The position numbers and the translations under genes are program-made. This document shows, piece after piece, positions 19,816 through 29,144 of a stretch of DNA of 60,130 nucleotides. This stretch comes from an uncultured Collinsella sp. (GTDB taxonomy: Bacteria > Actinomycetota > Coriobacteriia > Coriobacteriales > Coriobacteriaceae), in contig CATYIV010000011.1 in the NCBI GenBank assembly GCA_958407465.1, positions 1 to 60,130 on the forward strand, given 5' to 3'. Below the pieces are notes generated by a model. It saw only the letters and a program-made list of their open reading frames with translations, had not been told where the DNA came from and ran no database searches. Each line of letters opens with the position of its first letter. Position 1 is the stretch's first letter.

Positions 19816-20538
19816 TTGTCCGACATCCGATATAAACGCGTGCTTCTTAAGCTTTCCGGCGAAGCACTCATGGGCGACGGCCAATATGGCATCGACCCCA
19901 AGGTTACCGACCATCTTGCCAAGCAGGTCAAGGAGCTGCTCGCCGTTGGCCATGAGGTCGGCGTCGTTGTCGGCGGCGGTAATATTTTCCGCGGCATGGC
20001 CGGCGCTGCCGGTGGCATGGAGCGTGCTCAGGCCGACTACATGGGCATGCTGGCAACCGTTATGAACGCGCTCGCCCTGCAGGATGCCTTCGAGCACAAC
20101 GATGTTCCCTGCCGCGTTATGAGCGCTATCCAGATGAACGAGATTTGCGAGCCCTATATTCGCCGTCGCGCCATCAACCACCTTTCCAAGGGCAACGTTG
20201 TTATTTTTGCCGCCGGTTCGGGCAATCCGTACTTTACGACCGACACCGCCGCGGCTCTTCGTGCGTGCGAGATCGGCGCCGAGATTCTGATTAAAGCCAC
20301 CAAGGTTGACGGCATCTACGACAAGGATCCCGTCAAGTGCGCTGATGCCGTCCGTTTTGACAAGATTACCTATCACGAGGTTCTCGTCCGCGGTCTGCAG
20401 GTTATGGATTCCACGGCTACGGCACTGTGCCAGGACAACCGTATGCCGATTTTGGTCCTCAACATCGATGGCGAGGACACCGTCAAGCGCGCGCTTTCGG
20501 GTGAGCCCGTCGGCACGCTCGTCTATCAGGAGGATTAA
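19816..20538 (+). CDS. pyrH: UMP kinase
   Basis: PyrH phosphorylates UMP to UDP. It belongs to the bacterial amino-acid-kinase family and is usually controlled by GTP and UTP. The 240-residue protein shows [37 protein letters not shown] and a C-terminal [13 protein letters not shown]. The TTG at 19816 follows AAAGGAGG and is the only sensible start. It heads an eight-gene run to proS and completes the UDP pathway with the pyr operon at 33-38 kb. Confidence 0.97.
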   Translation: MSDIRYKRVLLKLSGEALMGDGQYGIDPKVTDHLAKQVKELLAVGHEVGVVVGGGNIFRGMAGAAGGMERAQADYMGMLATVMNALALQDAFEHNDVPCRVMSAIQMNEICEPYIRRRAINHLSKGNVVIFAAGSGNPYFTTDTAAALRACEIGAEILIKATKVDGIYDKDPVKCADAVRFDKITYHEVLVRGLQVMDSTATALCQDNRMPILVLNIDGEDTVKRALSGEPVGTLVYQED

Positions 20539-20540
20539 GC

Positions 20541-21077
20541 ATGGCAGAGAACATCACCGCCCACATGGACAAGTCGCTCGAGTCCCTCAAGCATAACTTC
20601 TCCAAGGTCCGTACCGGCCGCGCCAATGCCAACATTCTGTCCGACATCACCGTCGATTATTACGGTGTTCCCACGCCGGTCACGCAGGTTGCCGCCGTCA
20701 AGACCCCCGAGGCCCACATGCTGCTCATCGAGCCGTGGGACAAGGCACTCATCAACGCTATCGTCAAGGCCATCGGCGCTTCCGATCTGGGTATTACCCC
20801 CAACTCCGATGGCACCGTCGTTCGTCTGCCGTTCCCGGCTCCCACCGAGGAGCGCCGTCGCGAGCTCGTCAAGGAGTGCCGCGAGTACGCCGAGCAGGCC
20901 AAGGTGTCTATCCGTAACATCCGTCGCGACTTCAACAACAAGCTCGAGCGCGATGAGGAGCTCACCGAGGACGATGTCCGTCGCGAGCAGGCCAAGGTCC
21001 AGAAGCACACCGATGAGTATGTCGCCAAGGTCGAGGAGCTTCTGAAGGAAAAAGAAGCCGAGGTCATGGAGATCTAA
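20541..21077 (+). CDS. frr: Ribosome recycling factor
   Basis: RRF splits post-termination ribosomes together with EF-G. This 178-residue, largely helical protein has the family landmarks LKHNFSKVRTGRANANIL (about residues 17-34) and VRLPFPAPTEERRRELVK. It begins 2 nt after pyrH, the standard partner in the rpsB-tsf-pyrH-frr order, and ends 1 nt before uppS. Confidence 0.97.
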   Translation: MAENITAHMDKSLESLKHNFSKVRTGRANANILSDITVDYYGVPTPVTQVAAVKTPEAHMLLIEPWDKALINAIVKAIGASDLGITPNSDGTVVRLPFPAPTEERRRELVKECREYAEQAKVSIRNIRRDFNNKLERDEELTEDDVRREQAKVQKHTDEYVAKVEELLKEKEAEVMEI

Positions 21078-21078
21078 G

Positions 21079-21873
21079 GTGCAATACGACGAGCATAAAC
21101 TGGTCGAGTACTTTGCCGACGCCCCTGCGGGCGTCGGTTTTTCCGACCTTGACCTCAATAACATTCCGCACCATATCTCGTGCATCATGGACGGCAACGG
21201 TCGTTGGGCCACGTCTCGCGGTCTTGCGCGCACTGAGGGCCACAAGGCGGGTATCGTCTCCCTTTGCGAGATTATTACCGCCTGCGTGCGTCTGGGCGTC
21301 GACGTGCTTTCTGCCTATGCGTTTTCTACCGAAAACTGGAACCGCCCGCAGCATGAGGTCAACGTCTTGATGCATCTGTTTGCCAAGACGTTTATCGACG
21401 AGCTGCCGCTTCTGAAGCGCGAAAACGTGCGTGTTGTCTTTTTGGGTGATATTTCAGCGCTGCCCAAGAAGACTCGCGATGTTTTTAAACGCGGTCTTGC
21501 CGAGTGCGCCGATCACACCGGCATGACGCTGGCGCTTGCCGTCAACTACGGCGCGCGTGCCGAGATTACCCGCGCTGTCCGTCAGATCGCACTCGACGCT
21601 GCCGCCGGTAAGATCGATCCTGGCGCAATTGATGACGATATGGTGGCCTCCCACCTCTATACCGCCGGTCTTCCCGATCCTGAGCTTGTGATTCGCACCT
21701 CTGGTGAGTTGCGCCTTTCGAACTATCTGCTGTGGCAGGTGGCTTATTCCGAGTTCTACGTCACCGATACCTATTGGCCCGACTTTGATCGTTGGGGCCT
21801 TGTTGACGCCATTTTGGCCTATCAGGGCCGTGACCGTAGGTTTGGTGGACTGAGCAAGACCGAGGAGGCTTAA
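21079..21873 (+). CDS. uppS: Isoprenyl transferase (undecaprenyl diphosphate synthase)
   Basis: UppS condenses isopentenyl diphosphate onto an allylic primer to make the C55 lipid carrier for peptidoglycan. The 264-residue cis-prenyltransferase shows CIMDGNGRWATSRGLARTEG (about residues 35-54, with the catalytic Asp), YAFSTENWNRP and a C-terminal DRRFGGLSK segment. The GTG at 21079 is 1 nt after the frr stop. The N-terminal ~30 residues before the first motif are family-variable. It is followed by cdsA, dxr and ispG, so the operon supplies both the precursors and their use. Confidence 0.95.
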   Translation: MQYDEHKLVEYFADAPAGVGFSDLDLNNIPHHISCIMDGNGRWATSRGLARTEGHKAGIVSLCEIITACVRLGVDVLSAYAFSTENWNRPQHEVNVLMHLFAKTFIDELPLLKRENVRVVFLGDISALPKKTRDVFKRGLAECADHTGMTLALAVNYGARAEITRAVRQIALDAAAGKIDPGAIDDDMVASHLYTAGLPDPELVIRTSGELRLSNYLLWQVAYSEFYVTDTYWPDFDRWGLVDAILAYQGRDRRFGGLSKTEEA

Positions 21874-21875
21874 TC

Positions 21876-22775
21876 GTGTCCGATCGTCCCAAGGCATCTG
21901 CTCCCAAGACATCTGAGCGCAAGGCTGTCGCTGCGGGAGCGCCCGCAGCGAAGAATGGCACCGGTTCGTGGCTTGCGGGCTTTATCACCCGTGCCGCCGC
22001 TGGTATCGTCTATGCCGTTGTCTTTATCCTGTGCCTGGTTTTGGGTATCGTGCCCACGGCCATATTTGTTTCTGTCATGAGCGGTCTGTGCTGTTATGAG
22101 TTTTTCCGTATGACGAGGCTCGATGGCAAGATGGCTAACGAGCGCATGGGTATCGCTGCCGCCGTACTCTTTCCGCTGTCGGCGTTGGGCGATTCGATGT
22201 TGCTGAATGCCCTGCTTTTTGCCCTGATGCTCGCTGTGGGCATTTGGTATGTCTGGTCGCCGCGTACCCGCATCTCTGATGTGGCCGTGACGCTCATGGG
22301 TCCCATCTACACTGGCTTTATGCTGTCGGCTATCGTGCTGCTGCGCGATGCCGTGCCCGGTTTTGCCGGCGCCCTGCTTTCGGTGGGCGTTTGCGCGTCC
22401 CTTTGGGTCTCCGATTCGTTTGCCTACATCGTGGGCAGCCGTATCGGTAAGCACAAAATGGTTCCCAAGATCTCTCCCAAAAAGAGCTGGGAGGGGTTTG
22501 TCGGCGGCATCCTGGGCTCGGTTTTGATTTGGCTCATCCTGTGGGCGACGCACTTCTACAAGCTCAGCCTGCCCTATGCGCTGCTGTGCGGCGTGGTCGT
22601 GTCCGTCCTGGGCGTTATCGGAGACCTCATCGAGTCGCGCATCAAGCGCGGTGTGGGCGTCAAGGATTCCGGTAACCTTATCCCGGGCCACGGCGGCATG
22701 CTCGATCGTAGCGATTCGCTTATCTTTGGCTGCATTACCGCGCAGCTGCTTTTGATGATCGGAGGCGTGCTGTAA
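21876..22775 (+). CDS. cdsA: Phosphatidate cytidylyltransferase
   Basis: CdsA makes CDP-diacylglycerol from phosphatidic acid and CTP at the membrane. This 299-residue protein has about eight hydrophobic membrane segments from residue ~30 and the C-terminal signature PGHGGMLDRSDSLIF (about residues 269-283). The N-terminal ~28 residues are a polar Ala/Lys/Pro-rich tail. The GTG at 21876 is 2 nt after uppS. Its stop overlaps the dxr start by one base (TAATG). Confidence 0.95.
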   Translation: MSDRPKASAPKTSERKAVAAGAPAAKNGTGSWLAGFITRAAAGIVYAVVFILCLVLGIVPTAIFVSVMSGLCCYEFFRMTRLDGKMANERMGIAAAVLFPLSALGDSMLLNALLFALMLAVGIWYVWSPRTRISDVAVTLMGPIYTGFMLSAIVLLRDAVPGFAGALLSVGVCASLWVSDSFAYIVGSRIGKHKMVPKISPKKSWEGFVGGILGSVLIWLILWATHFYKLSLPYALLCGVVVSVLGVIGDLIESRIKRGVGVKDSGNLIPGHGGMLDRSDSLIFGCITAQLLLMIGGVL

Positions 22776-23962
22776 TGTCCTTCCAGACGACGTATGGCCC
22801 CGATGGACGTCTCCGTGTTGCCATCCTGGGTTGTACGGGCTCTATCGGCACCCAGGCGCTCGATGTGTGCCGCCAGCATGCCGATCGCCTGCAGGTGACG
22901 GCGCTGTCCGTTAACTCCAGTACCTCCGAGCTCGTTGCCGCTGCCCGCGAGTTCTCGGTTCCGGCGGTTGCCGTGGCCGATGTCGCTCATGGCGATGACG
23001 CCGTGCTGCAGGAGTTGCCCGAGGGAACGAAGCTCGGCGTTGGCGCGCAGGCGGTTTGCGAGCTCGCGCGTCGCGACGATGTCGACTGCGTACTCGTCGC
23101 TATTGTGGGCGCCGCCGGTCTCGAGGCGAGCCATGCGGCCTTGACCTCGAATAAGCGTCTTGCCCTTGCCAACAAGGAGTCCCTCGTCGTCGGCGGCGAC
23201 TTGCTTATGCCGTTGGCGCAACCGGGCCAGCTTATTCCAGTCGACTCTGAGCACTCCGCCATCTACCAGTGCTATCTGGGGGAGAACCCACGCGAGGCTC
23301 ATTGTATTTGGCTCACCTGCTCGGGCGGTCCGTTCTTTGGCCGCACCCGCGACGAGCTCGACCGCGTGACGCGTGCCGATGCCCTCGCACATCCCACGTG
23401 GGCCATGGGTGCCAAGATCACCATCGACTCCGCCACCCTCATGAACAAGGGCCTGGAGCGCATTGAGGCCATGCATCTGTTTAACTGCGACCTCGATTTC
23501 ATTAACGTGGTCGTGCAGCGTCAGTCCAAGATTCACTCTATGGTCGAGTTCGCCGACGGCTCCGTGATGGCGCATCTCGGTGCTTCCGACATGCGTATTC
23601 CCATCCAGTTCGCGTTCTCGTATCCCGAGCGTTGGGATACCCCGGCGCCTCGTATCGATTTCCGCGAGCTGGGGCAGCTCACGTTTGATGCTGCCGACAT
23701 GGATACCTTCCGCTGTCTGGCACTGGCCGAACGTGCCGGCAAGACGGGTGGCACCATGCCGTGCGTGCTCAATGCCGCCAACGAGGTCGCCGTCGATGCC
23801 TTCCTGAACGATGGCTGCAGCTTTACCGATATCGATCGCATTGTGGAATCCTGCATGGATTCCCACGATATGCAGGCGGTCGATTCGTTTGAGCAGCTTC
23901 GCGACATCGATGCATGGGCGCGTGAAAAGGCTGCGCAGGTGCTCGCCGCAACCCGTTCCTAA
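22775..23962 (+). CDS. dxr: 1-deoxy-D-xylulose 5-phosphate reductoisomerase
   Basis: Dxr converts DXP to MEP with NADPH, the first committed MEP-pathway step. The 395-residue protein has the NADPH-binding motif ILGCTGSIGTQALDV (about residues 16-30), LANKESLVVGG, the metal-site block PVDSEHSAIYQC and TIDSATLMNKGLERIEA. It is coupled to cdsA by a 1-nt overlap. ispG, a late step of the same pathway, lies one gene downstream. Confidence 0.97.
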   Translation: MSFQTTYGPDGRLRVAILGCTGSIGTQALDVCRQHADRLQVTALSVNSSTSELVAAAREFSVPAVAVADVAHGDDAVLQELPEGTKLGVGAQAVCELARRDDVDCVLVAIVGAAGLEASHAALTSNKRLALANKESLVVGGDLLMPLAQPGQLIPVDSEHSAIYQCYLGENPREAHCIWLTCSGGPFFGRTRDELDRVTRADALAHPTWAMGAKITIDSATLMNKGLERIEAMHLFNCDLDFINVVVQRQSKIHSMVEFADGSVMAHLGASDMRIPIQFAFSYPERWDTPAPRIDFRELGQLTFDAADMDTFRCLALAERAGKTGGTMPCVLNAANEVAVDAFLNDGCSFTDIDRIVESCMDSHDMQAVDSFEQLRDIDAWAREKAAQVLAATRS

Positions 23963-23987
23963 CCCATAAGGATTGCTTTTTCGTTTT

Positions 23988-25349
23988 ATGGATACTGTTC
24001 TGAGCGTTCTCTCATCGGTCTTTTGGGGCCTGCTGATGCTTTCCGTCCTTGTGTTTTTGCACGAGGGCGGCCACTTTTTGGCGGCGCGTGCCTGCGGCGT
24101 CCGCGTGACCGAGTTCTTTTTGGGCCTGCCTTGCCGCTTTGACATCCATTACACGTCGCGTCGCATTGGAACCAAGTTTGGCGTGACCCCGCTGCTGCTG
24201 GGTGGCTACGCTGCCATCTGCGGTATGGATCCGACCGACGTCTCGTGTGCCGATCGCGTGCTCGCGGCTATCTACCGTCATGGTCGCGTGACCGTGGCCG
24301 ACCTTGCTGTCGAGCTCGAGCTATCCGAGGAGGTTGTGCTCGAGGCATGCGCCTTGCTCTTGGGTTGGGGCTCTATCGCGCCTTGGTATGAGGAAGGGGA
24401 GAAGCCCTCGCCGAGCTACTATCCCACCAAGTATCAGACGCTGCCGCGAGACGCGGCGGGTTACACCACCTTTGACGGCCGCCGTTTCGATCGAGAGCAT
24501 GCGACTACCGAGGGCGATGTGTGGGAGCTGCCGTGCGGCGAAGCCGAGTTCCTTGCGCAAGAGCGTTCGCATACCTATCTGGGCCAGGGTTTTCTCAAGC
24601 GCGCCTTTATGCTGCTCGCGGGCATTCTCGTCAATATCCTGACGGGCTTTTTGCTGCTTATGAGCATCTACTCTATTGCGGGTGTCACCGTGCCGATGGA
24701 TACCAACGTGATCGGTCAGGTTGACGAGGGGTCTATTGCCGCCAAGGCGGGTATCGAGGGCGGCGACGCGATCCTTTCGGTTGACGGAGTATCGTGCTCT
24801 ACCTGGATGGACGTTTACGATGCCATCGGCAAGGCCGCCGGTAAGGACGATATCGCCATTGAGTATGAGCGCGACGGCAAGCAGCATTCGACCTCGGTTG
24901 CGCTCAAAGAGGACGAGCGCCTAGGTGTGTATGCCTCTACGCAGGTGGTCCGTTTAGACCCCATCACGTCGGCTCGCCTTTCGTTCTCCTATGTCGTGCA
25001 GACAGCGGAGGGCGTGATGCGCCTGCTCCAGCCGCAGCATACGATGGAGATTCTCGATCAGTCTTCTTCGATCGTGGGCATTAGCGTTATGTCCTCACAG
25101 GCTGCTGCTGCCGGCCCTGCCACGTTCCTTTCGTTTGCCGCCCTCATTTCGTTCTCGCTTGGCTTTATGAACCTGCTGCCCATCCCACCACTCGATGGCG
25201 GCAAGCTGGTCATCGAGATCATTCAAAAGATTGCTGGCCGCGAGCTTCCGCTCAAGGTCCAGACGATTGTGAGCTATGTGGGCATCGCGCTCTTTGTGCT
25301 GCTGTTTGTCTATATGCTTCGTTCCGACATCCTTCGATTTATTCTGTAG
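23988..25349 (+). CDS. rseP: Site-2 (RseP-like) membrane zinc metalloprotease with a large insert
   Basis: This M50-family intramembrane protease probably cleaves membrane-bound regulators or signal-peptide remnants. It has the zinc motif HEGGH (residues 25-29) in the first membrane helix, a second helix (about 206-226), a PDZ domain (about 240-310) and NLLPIPPLDGG (395-405) with the third zinc ligand. Between LLGGY (71-75) and helix two lies about 115 extra residues. These include a helix-turn-helix-like stretch (about 88-130: VTVADLAVELELSEEVV) and a Tyr/Pro-rich linker, absent from typical RseP. ATG 23988 is used; a TTG at 23973 is possible. The dxr-rseP-ispG order is common. Confidence 0.92.
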   Translation: MDTVLSVLSSVFWGLLMLSVLVFLHEGGHFLAARACGVRVTEFFLGLPCRFDIHYTSRRIGTKFGVTPLLLGGYAAICGMDPTDVSCADRVLAAIYRHGRVTVADLAVELELSEEVVLEACALLLGWGSIAPWYEEGEKPSPSYYPTKYQTLPRDAAGYTTFDGRRFDREHATTEGDVWELPCGEAEFLAQERSHTYLGQGFLKRAFMLLAGILVNILTGFLLLMSIYSIAGVTVPMDTNVIGQVDEGSIAAKAGIEGGDAILSVDGVSCSTWMDVYDAIGKAAGKDDIAIEYERDGKQHSTSVALKEDERLGVYASTQVVRLDPITSARLSFSYVVQTAEGVMRLLQPQHTMEILDQSSSIVGISVMSSQAAAAGPATFLSFAALISFSLGFMNLLPIPPLDGGKLVIEIIQKIAGRELPLKVQTIVSYVGIALFVLLFVYMLRSDILRFIL

Positions 25350-25362
25350 GGGAGTGTTTGGA

Positions 25363-26445
25363 TTGTCTTTATCCCATCCTTTGCCTCGCGAGTTGACGCG
25401 CCCCGTGCATGTGGGCGGCGTGCAGATCGGTGGCGGCGCTCCGGTCGTGGTTCAGTCCATGACCTGCACCGATACCGCTGATGCCCAGGCAACGCTTGCG
25501 CAAGTGTGCGCGTTGGCGCAGGCTGGCTGCGATATCGTGCGCGTGAGCGTGCCCACCGAGGCCGCGCTTGAGGGTTTCCGCACCATCTGTGCTGAGTCCC
25601 CGGTGCCGATCGTCGCCGATATTCACTTTAACCATAAGCTCGCCATTGGTGCCGTTGAGGCCGGTGCTGCCAAGCTGCGCATCAATCCCGGCAACATTGG
25701 CGATTGGGCCAAGGTCGATGCCGTGATCGATGCCGCGGGTGCCGCTGGGTGCGCGATTCGTATTGGCGTGAACGCGGGCTCGCTTGAGCAGGATATCGCC
25801 GAGCGCGAAGACCTCACGCAGCCCGAAAAGCTCGTGATGTCGAGCGAGCGCTTCGTCAAGCACTTTGAGGACCGCGGCTTTACGAACATTGTGCTTTCGG
25901 CCAAGGCCCATAGCGTGCAAACGACGCTCGATACCTATCGAGCCCTGTCGCGTGAGATTCCCCACGTTCCGCTTCACCTGGGCGTGACGGAGGCGGGGAC
26001 CAAGCTCCAGGGCACCATCAAGAGTTCTGTAGGCTTGGGTATCTTGCTTTCCGAAGGCATTGGTGACACCATGCGCGTGTCGCTCACAGCCGATCCGGTT
26101 GAGGAGCCGCCGGTTGCCTGGGGTATTCTGCAGTCGTTGGGCCTGCGTCGCCGTGGTCCCGAGATTGTCTCGTGCCCCACGTGCGCCCGCTGCCAGGTTG
26201 ACCTCATTCCCATTGCTGAGGAGGTCACCGAGCGGCTTAAGAACTACTCCGCGCCGCTTTCGATTGCCGTCATGGGATGTGCCGTTAATGGCCCCGGCGA
26301 GGCTTCCGACGCCGACCTAGGCGTGGCCTGTGGACGAGGTCAGGCCCTGCTCTTTTCGCATGGCCAGATCATTGGTAAAGTAGCTGAGGATCAAATTGTC
26401 GACGCGCTTATGGCAGAGGTCGACAAGCTTATTGAGGAGAAATAA
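25363..26445 (+). CDS. ispG: 4-hydroxy-3-methylbut-2-en-1-yl diphosphate synthase
   Basis: IspG is the [4Fe-4S] enzyme that reduces methylerythritol cyclodiphosphate to HMBPP, the sixth MEP-pathway step. The 360-residue protein has the TIM-barrel start VHVGGVQIGGGAPVVVQSMT and the cluster cysteines in SCPTCARCQ and GCAVNGPGEA. The TTG at 25363 is preferred because AGGGGAG lies 9 nt upstream and the homologous N-terminus begins there. A GTG at 25354 is in frame but abuts that ribosome site. proS starts immediately after the stop. Confidence 0.96.
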   Translation: MSLSHPLPRELTRPVHVGGVQIGGGAPVVVQSMTCTDTADAQATLAQVCALAQAGCDIVRVSVPTEAALEGFRTICAESPVPIVADIHFNHKLAIGAVEAGAAKLRINPGNIGDWAKVDAVIDAAGAAGCAIRIGVNAGSLEQDIAEREDLTQPEKLVMSSERFVKHFEDRGFTNIVLSAKAHSVQTTLDTYRALSREIPHVPLHLGVTEAGTKLQGTIKSSVGLGILLSEGIGDTMRVSLTADPVEEPPVAWGILQSLGLRRRGPEIVSCPTCARCQVDLIPIAEEVTERLKNYSAPLSIAVMGCAVNGPGEASDADLGVACGRGQALLFSHGQIIGKVAEDQIVDALMAEVDKLIEEK

Positions 26446-28167
26446 ATGACCCGAGCAATGTATATGTCTAAGCTCTATGCGCCGACGCTTAAAGAGGATC
26501 CGGCGGACGCTGAGCTCGCCAGCCACCGCCTGCTGCTCCGTGCCGGCATGATCCGCAAGGAGGCCGCCGGTCTGTATTCCTACCTGCCGCTCGCATGGCG
26601 CTCGATTCGCAAGATCGAGAACATCGTGCGCGACGAGATGGATGCCGCCGGTGCCCAGGAGCTTATGATGCCTATCATGGTCGACGCCGAGTTGTGGCGT
26701 GAGTCCGGCCGCATTGACGCCTATGGCAATGAGCTTGTGCGCTTTGATGACCGCCACGGCCGCGAGTTTGTTCTCGGACCCACGCACGAGGAGACCGTGA
26801 CTGCCCTGGTGCGCAATGAGCTGCGTTCCTACAAGCAGCTGCCGGTGAACCTCTATCACATCCAGGATAAGTTCCGCGACGAGTTCCGTCCCCGCTTTGG
26901 CCTGATGCGCGGTCGCGAGTTCATCATGAAGGACGCCTACAGCTTCTCTGCCACGCAGGAGAGTCTGCAGGAGGAGTACGACAAGATGAAGCAGGCCTAC
27001 GCCAACATCTGCGAGCGCTGCTACATCAAGGCTCTGCCCGTTGTCGCCGACTCCGGCGAGATCGGCGGCGACACCTCCGTCGAGTACATGGCTTTGGCCG
27101 ACGCCGGTGAGGCTTCGCTGGTCTACTGCGACGATTGCGGCTTTGCTGCCGATGACGAGGCGGCAAGCACCAAGGTCGTCGTGACTGAGGGCCCCGGCGA
27201 CGGTACGCTCACCAAGGTCGAGACTCCGGGCATGGGCACCATCGAAGCTGTTGCTAAGTTCTTTGGCTTCCCCGAGAACGGCACGCGCAAGTCGCTGGCA
27301 CTCATCGACGCAGAGGGCAAGCCTGTCGTGGCCATTGTTCCGGGCGACCACGAGCTCAACGACTGTAAGGCCGAGCATGTCTTTGGCAAGGGTTATCGCA
27401 TGATGACCGACGAGGAGCTCCAGACCTACGGTCTGCACAAGGGCTTTATCGGTCCGGTTAACCTGCCCGATGGCATTCGTCTGGTGTGCGACGAGAGCCT
27501 GCGCGATTCCAAGCAGTGGGCCTGCGGTGCCAACGAGGTCGATTATCACTTTACCGGTGCCTGCCCCGAGCGCGACTTTACCGTCGATGAGTGGGCCGAT
27601 CTGGTCACCGTTGTCGCCGGCGACCCCTGCCCGCACTGCGGCAAGCCGCTCTCCGCTGCCCGTGGCATCGAGGTCTCTCAGGTCTTCCAGCTGGGCACCA
27701 AGTATTCCGAGGCCATGGGTGCCACCTTTATGGACGAGGACGGCAAGGAGAAGCCGCTCATCATGGGCTGCTACGGCGTTGGTGTGTCCCGCTCGCTCGC
27801 TGCCGTCGTGGAGCAGCACAACGACGAGCATGGCATTGTCTGGCCGGTGTCCGTTGCCCCGTACGAGGTCGCGGTGATTCCGCTCGATCCCAAGAAGGAG
27901 GAGTGCGCTACCGTCTGCGAGCAGATTGTTGATGGCCTGTGTGCCGAGGGTATCGAGGTTGTCGTCGACGATCGCGATGAGCGTCCCGGCTTTAAGTTTG
28001 CCGATAACGACCTCATGGGCTTCCCGTATCAGGTGGTTCTGGGCAAGCGCGGCCTTAAGAATGGCACCGTTGAGCTCAAGGACCGTGCCACGGGCGAGCG
28101 CGAGGACGTGGCGATCGACGAGGTCGTTGCCAAGGTTGCCGAGCTTGTTAAGGCGGCTCGCCGTTAA
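26446..28167 (+). CDS. proS: Prolyl-tRNA synthetase (bacterial type with editing domain)
   Basis: ProRS charges tRNA-Pro and edits misacylated Ala-tRNA-Pro. The 573-residue, long bacterial form has class II motif 2 (FRDEFRPRFGLMRGREFIMKD, in part, about residues 143-163) and an inserted editing domain (about 230-390). Motif 3 lies at GCYGVGVSRSLAAVVEQ, with a C-terminal anticodon-binding domain. It abuts ispG with GAGGAG before the ATG. It closes the pyrH operon and is followed by a terminator. Confidence 0.97.
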   Translation: MTRAMYMSKLYAPTLKEDPADAELASHRLLLRAGMIRKEAAGLYSYLPLAWRSIRKIENIVRDEMDAAGAQELMMPIMVDAELWRESGRIDAYGNELVRFDDRHGREFVLGPTHEETVTALVRNELRSYKQLPVNLYHIQDKFRDEFRPRFGLMRGREFIMKDAYSFSATQESLQEEYDKMKQAYANICERCYIKALPVVADSGEIGGDTSVEYMALADAGEASLVYCDDCGFAADDEAASTKVVVTEGPGDGTLTKVETPGMGTIEAVAKFFGFPENGTRKSLALIDAEGKPVVAIVPGDHELNDCKAEHVFGKGYRMMTDEELQTYGLHKGFIGPVNLPDGIRLVCDESLRDSKQWACGANEVDYHFTGACPERDFTVDEWADLVTVVAGDPCPHCGKPLSAARGIEVSQVFQLGTKYSEAMGATFMDEDGKEKPLIMGCYGVGVSRSLAAVVEQHNDEHGIVWPVSVAPYEVAVIPLDPKKEECATVCEQIVDGLCAEGIEVVVDDRDERPGFKFADNDLMGFPYQVVLGKRGLKNGTVELKDRATGEREDVAIDEVVAKVAELVKAARR

Positions 28168-28196
28168 TCGACGATTTCGCTTGTAGTTCGATATAC

Positions 28197-28246
28197 GGGA
28201 CGGCCTCGCATTTCTCCAGAATGGGGATATGCGGGGCCGTCCTTTT
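28197..28246 (+). terminator. Terminator after proS
   Basis: An imperfect long stem (GGACGGCC from 28198 with GGCCGTCC ending at 28242, extended by TCGCAT/ATGCG) is followed by TTTTATC. It lies 30 nt after the proS stop and ends the pyrH-proS operon. Confidence 0.75.
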
Positions 28247-28269
28247 ATCTTGTTGCATCCTCAATATCT

Positions 28270-28312
28270 AAAAGGAAAACCCCACAGCCCATGCGAGCTG
28301 CGGGGTTTTCCA
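28270..28312 (-). terminator. Terminator of the adhE-kinase unit
   Basis: The minus strand shows a stem of GGAAAACCCC paired with the GGGGTTTTCC arm (28274-28283 with 28302-28311), with an inner GCAGC/GCTG extension, followed by TTTTAG. It lies about 35 nt downstream of the minus-strand kinase gene. The T-rich arms on both sides suggest it may act in both directions. Confidence 0.75.
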
Positions 28313-28346
28313 TTGTGCCTCCGATGCGAAATAAATCGCTCAGATA

Positions 28347-29111
28347 TTACTGATAATCGACGACGTCGATCCAGTTCTTCAGGAACTCATCGTTCACGTT
28401 GCGCTTACGAGCGAGCTCGGAAGCGGCGACGATGCTCGTCCACTGACGCACGACCTGCATGGGCATGTCGGCGCGGTCGCAGTAGAGCTCCAGGTAGGCC
28501 TCAGCCTGATCCTTGCTGTTGAGGGCAAAGAGCAGGTAGGTGGTGGCAACGTCGGCAGCAGGGGAGCCCTGGGTGGCGTGTGCCCAGTCGCACACATAGA
28601 GCTGGCCGTCGTCGCCGACGATGACGTTGGAGGGGTTGAAGTCGCCGTGGCAGACCTTGAACTCCTTGGTCATGCCGTCCAGACGCTCCTGAAGGTTGTA
28701 GCGCGTGGTGGCATTGAGCTGATCAAGGCTGTCGATCATGCGGGCGTACTTGTCGCGCTGACGGTTGAGTAGCGGGGAGGTGTAGCCGTGGATCTCGATC
28801 TGGAGGTCGACGAACATCTCGAGGTACTCACCAAAGCGCTGGGGCTCGGCAGTCATCTTCTCGGCAAGGGTGGTGCCCGGAACCTTCTCGGTCACGAGCG
28901 CCCAGCCGTTGGCGTTCTCGAGCTGGGAAACCTCGAGAGCCTTGGGGCTGCGGATGCCGCACTCATTGATGCGGGCAAGATTCAAAGCCTCGTTGAACAC
29001 GTCGGAGACAGGCTTGGTCTCGTTAAAGACCTTGACGATCTTGTCGCCCAGGTCGTAAACGACCTTGTTGCCACGGCGGACGAGCTCGGTCTTGGAATCG
29101 GGTAGCAGCAT
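28347..29111 (-). CDS. Aminoglycoside-phosphotransferase/choline-kinase-fold small-molecule kinase
   Basis: This is a 254-residue protein of the APH/choline kinase-like fold. The Brenner motif VCHGDFNPSN (about residues 153-162) holds the catalytic Asp157, and the metal motif YVCDWAHA (172-179) follows. A lysine in KIVKVF (24-29) fits the ATP-binding strand. The substrate cannot be told from sequence. Relatives include uncharacterised phosphotransferases in anaerobes as well as choline and methylthioribose kinases, so drug resistance should not be assumed. It lies 89 nt downstream of adhE on the same strand, separated by a GC-rich hairpin, and may be partly co-transcribed. The ATG at 29111 follows GAAAGGATG. 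Confidence 0.85.
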   Translation of the reverse strand: MLLPDSKTELVRRGNKVVYDLGDKIVKVFNETKPVSDVFNEALNLARINECGIRSPKALEVSQLENANGWALVTEKVPGTTLAEKMTAEPQRFGEYLEMFVDLQIEIHGYTSPLLNRQRDKYARMIDSLDQLNATTRYNLQERLDGMTKEFKVCHGDFNPSNVIVGDDGQLYVCDWAHATQGSPAADVATTYLLFALNSKDQAEAYLELYCDRADMPMQVVRQWTSIVAASELARKRNVNDEFLKNWIDVVDYQ

Positions 29112-29144
29112 GGTTGCATCCTTTCAACGATGCGATAGAAGCGA

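Noticed and set aside
28229..28522. 97-codon plus-strand open frame between proS and the kinase gene
   Set aside because: It crosses two terminators and the 3' end of the opposite-strand kinase, with no ribosome site or similarity.
28347..29111. Aminoglycoside resistance gene
   Set aside because: The fold and HGDFNPSN motif are shared by choline, thiamine and other kinases. There is no mobile context and no specific aminoglycoside-kinase signature, so no resistance call is made.
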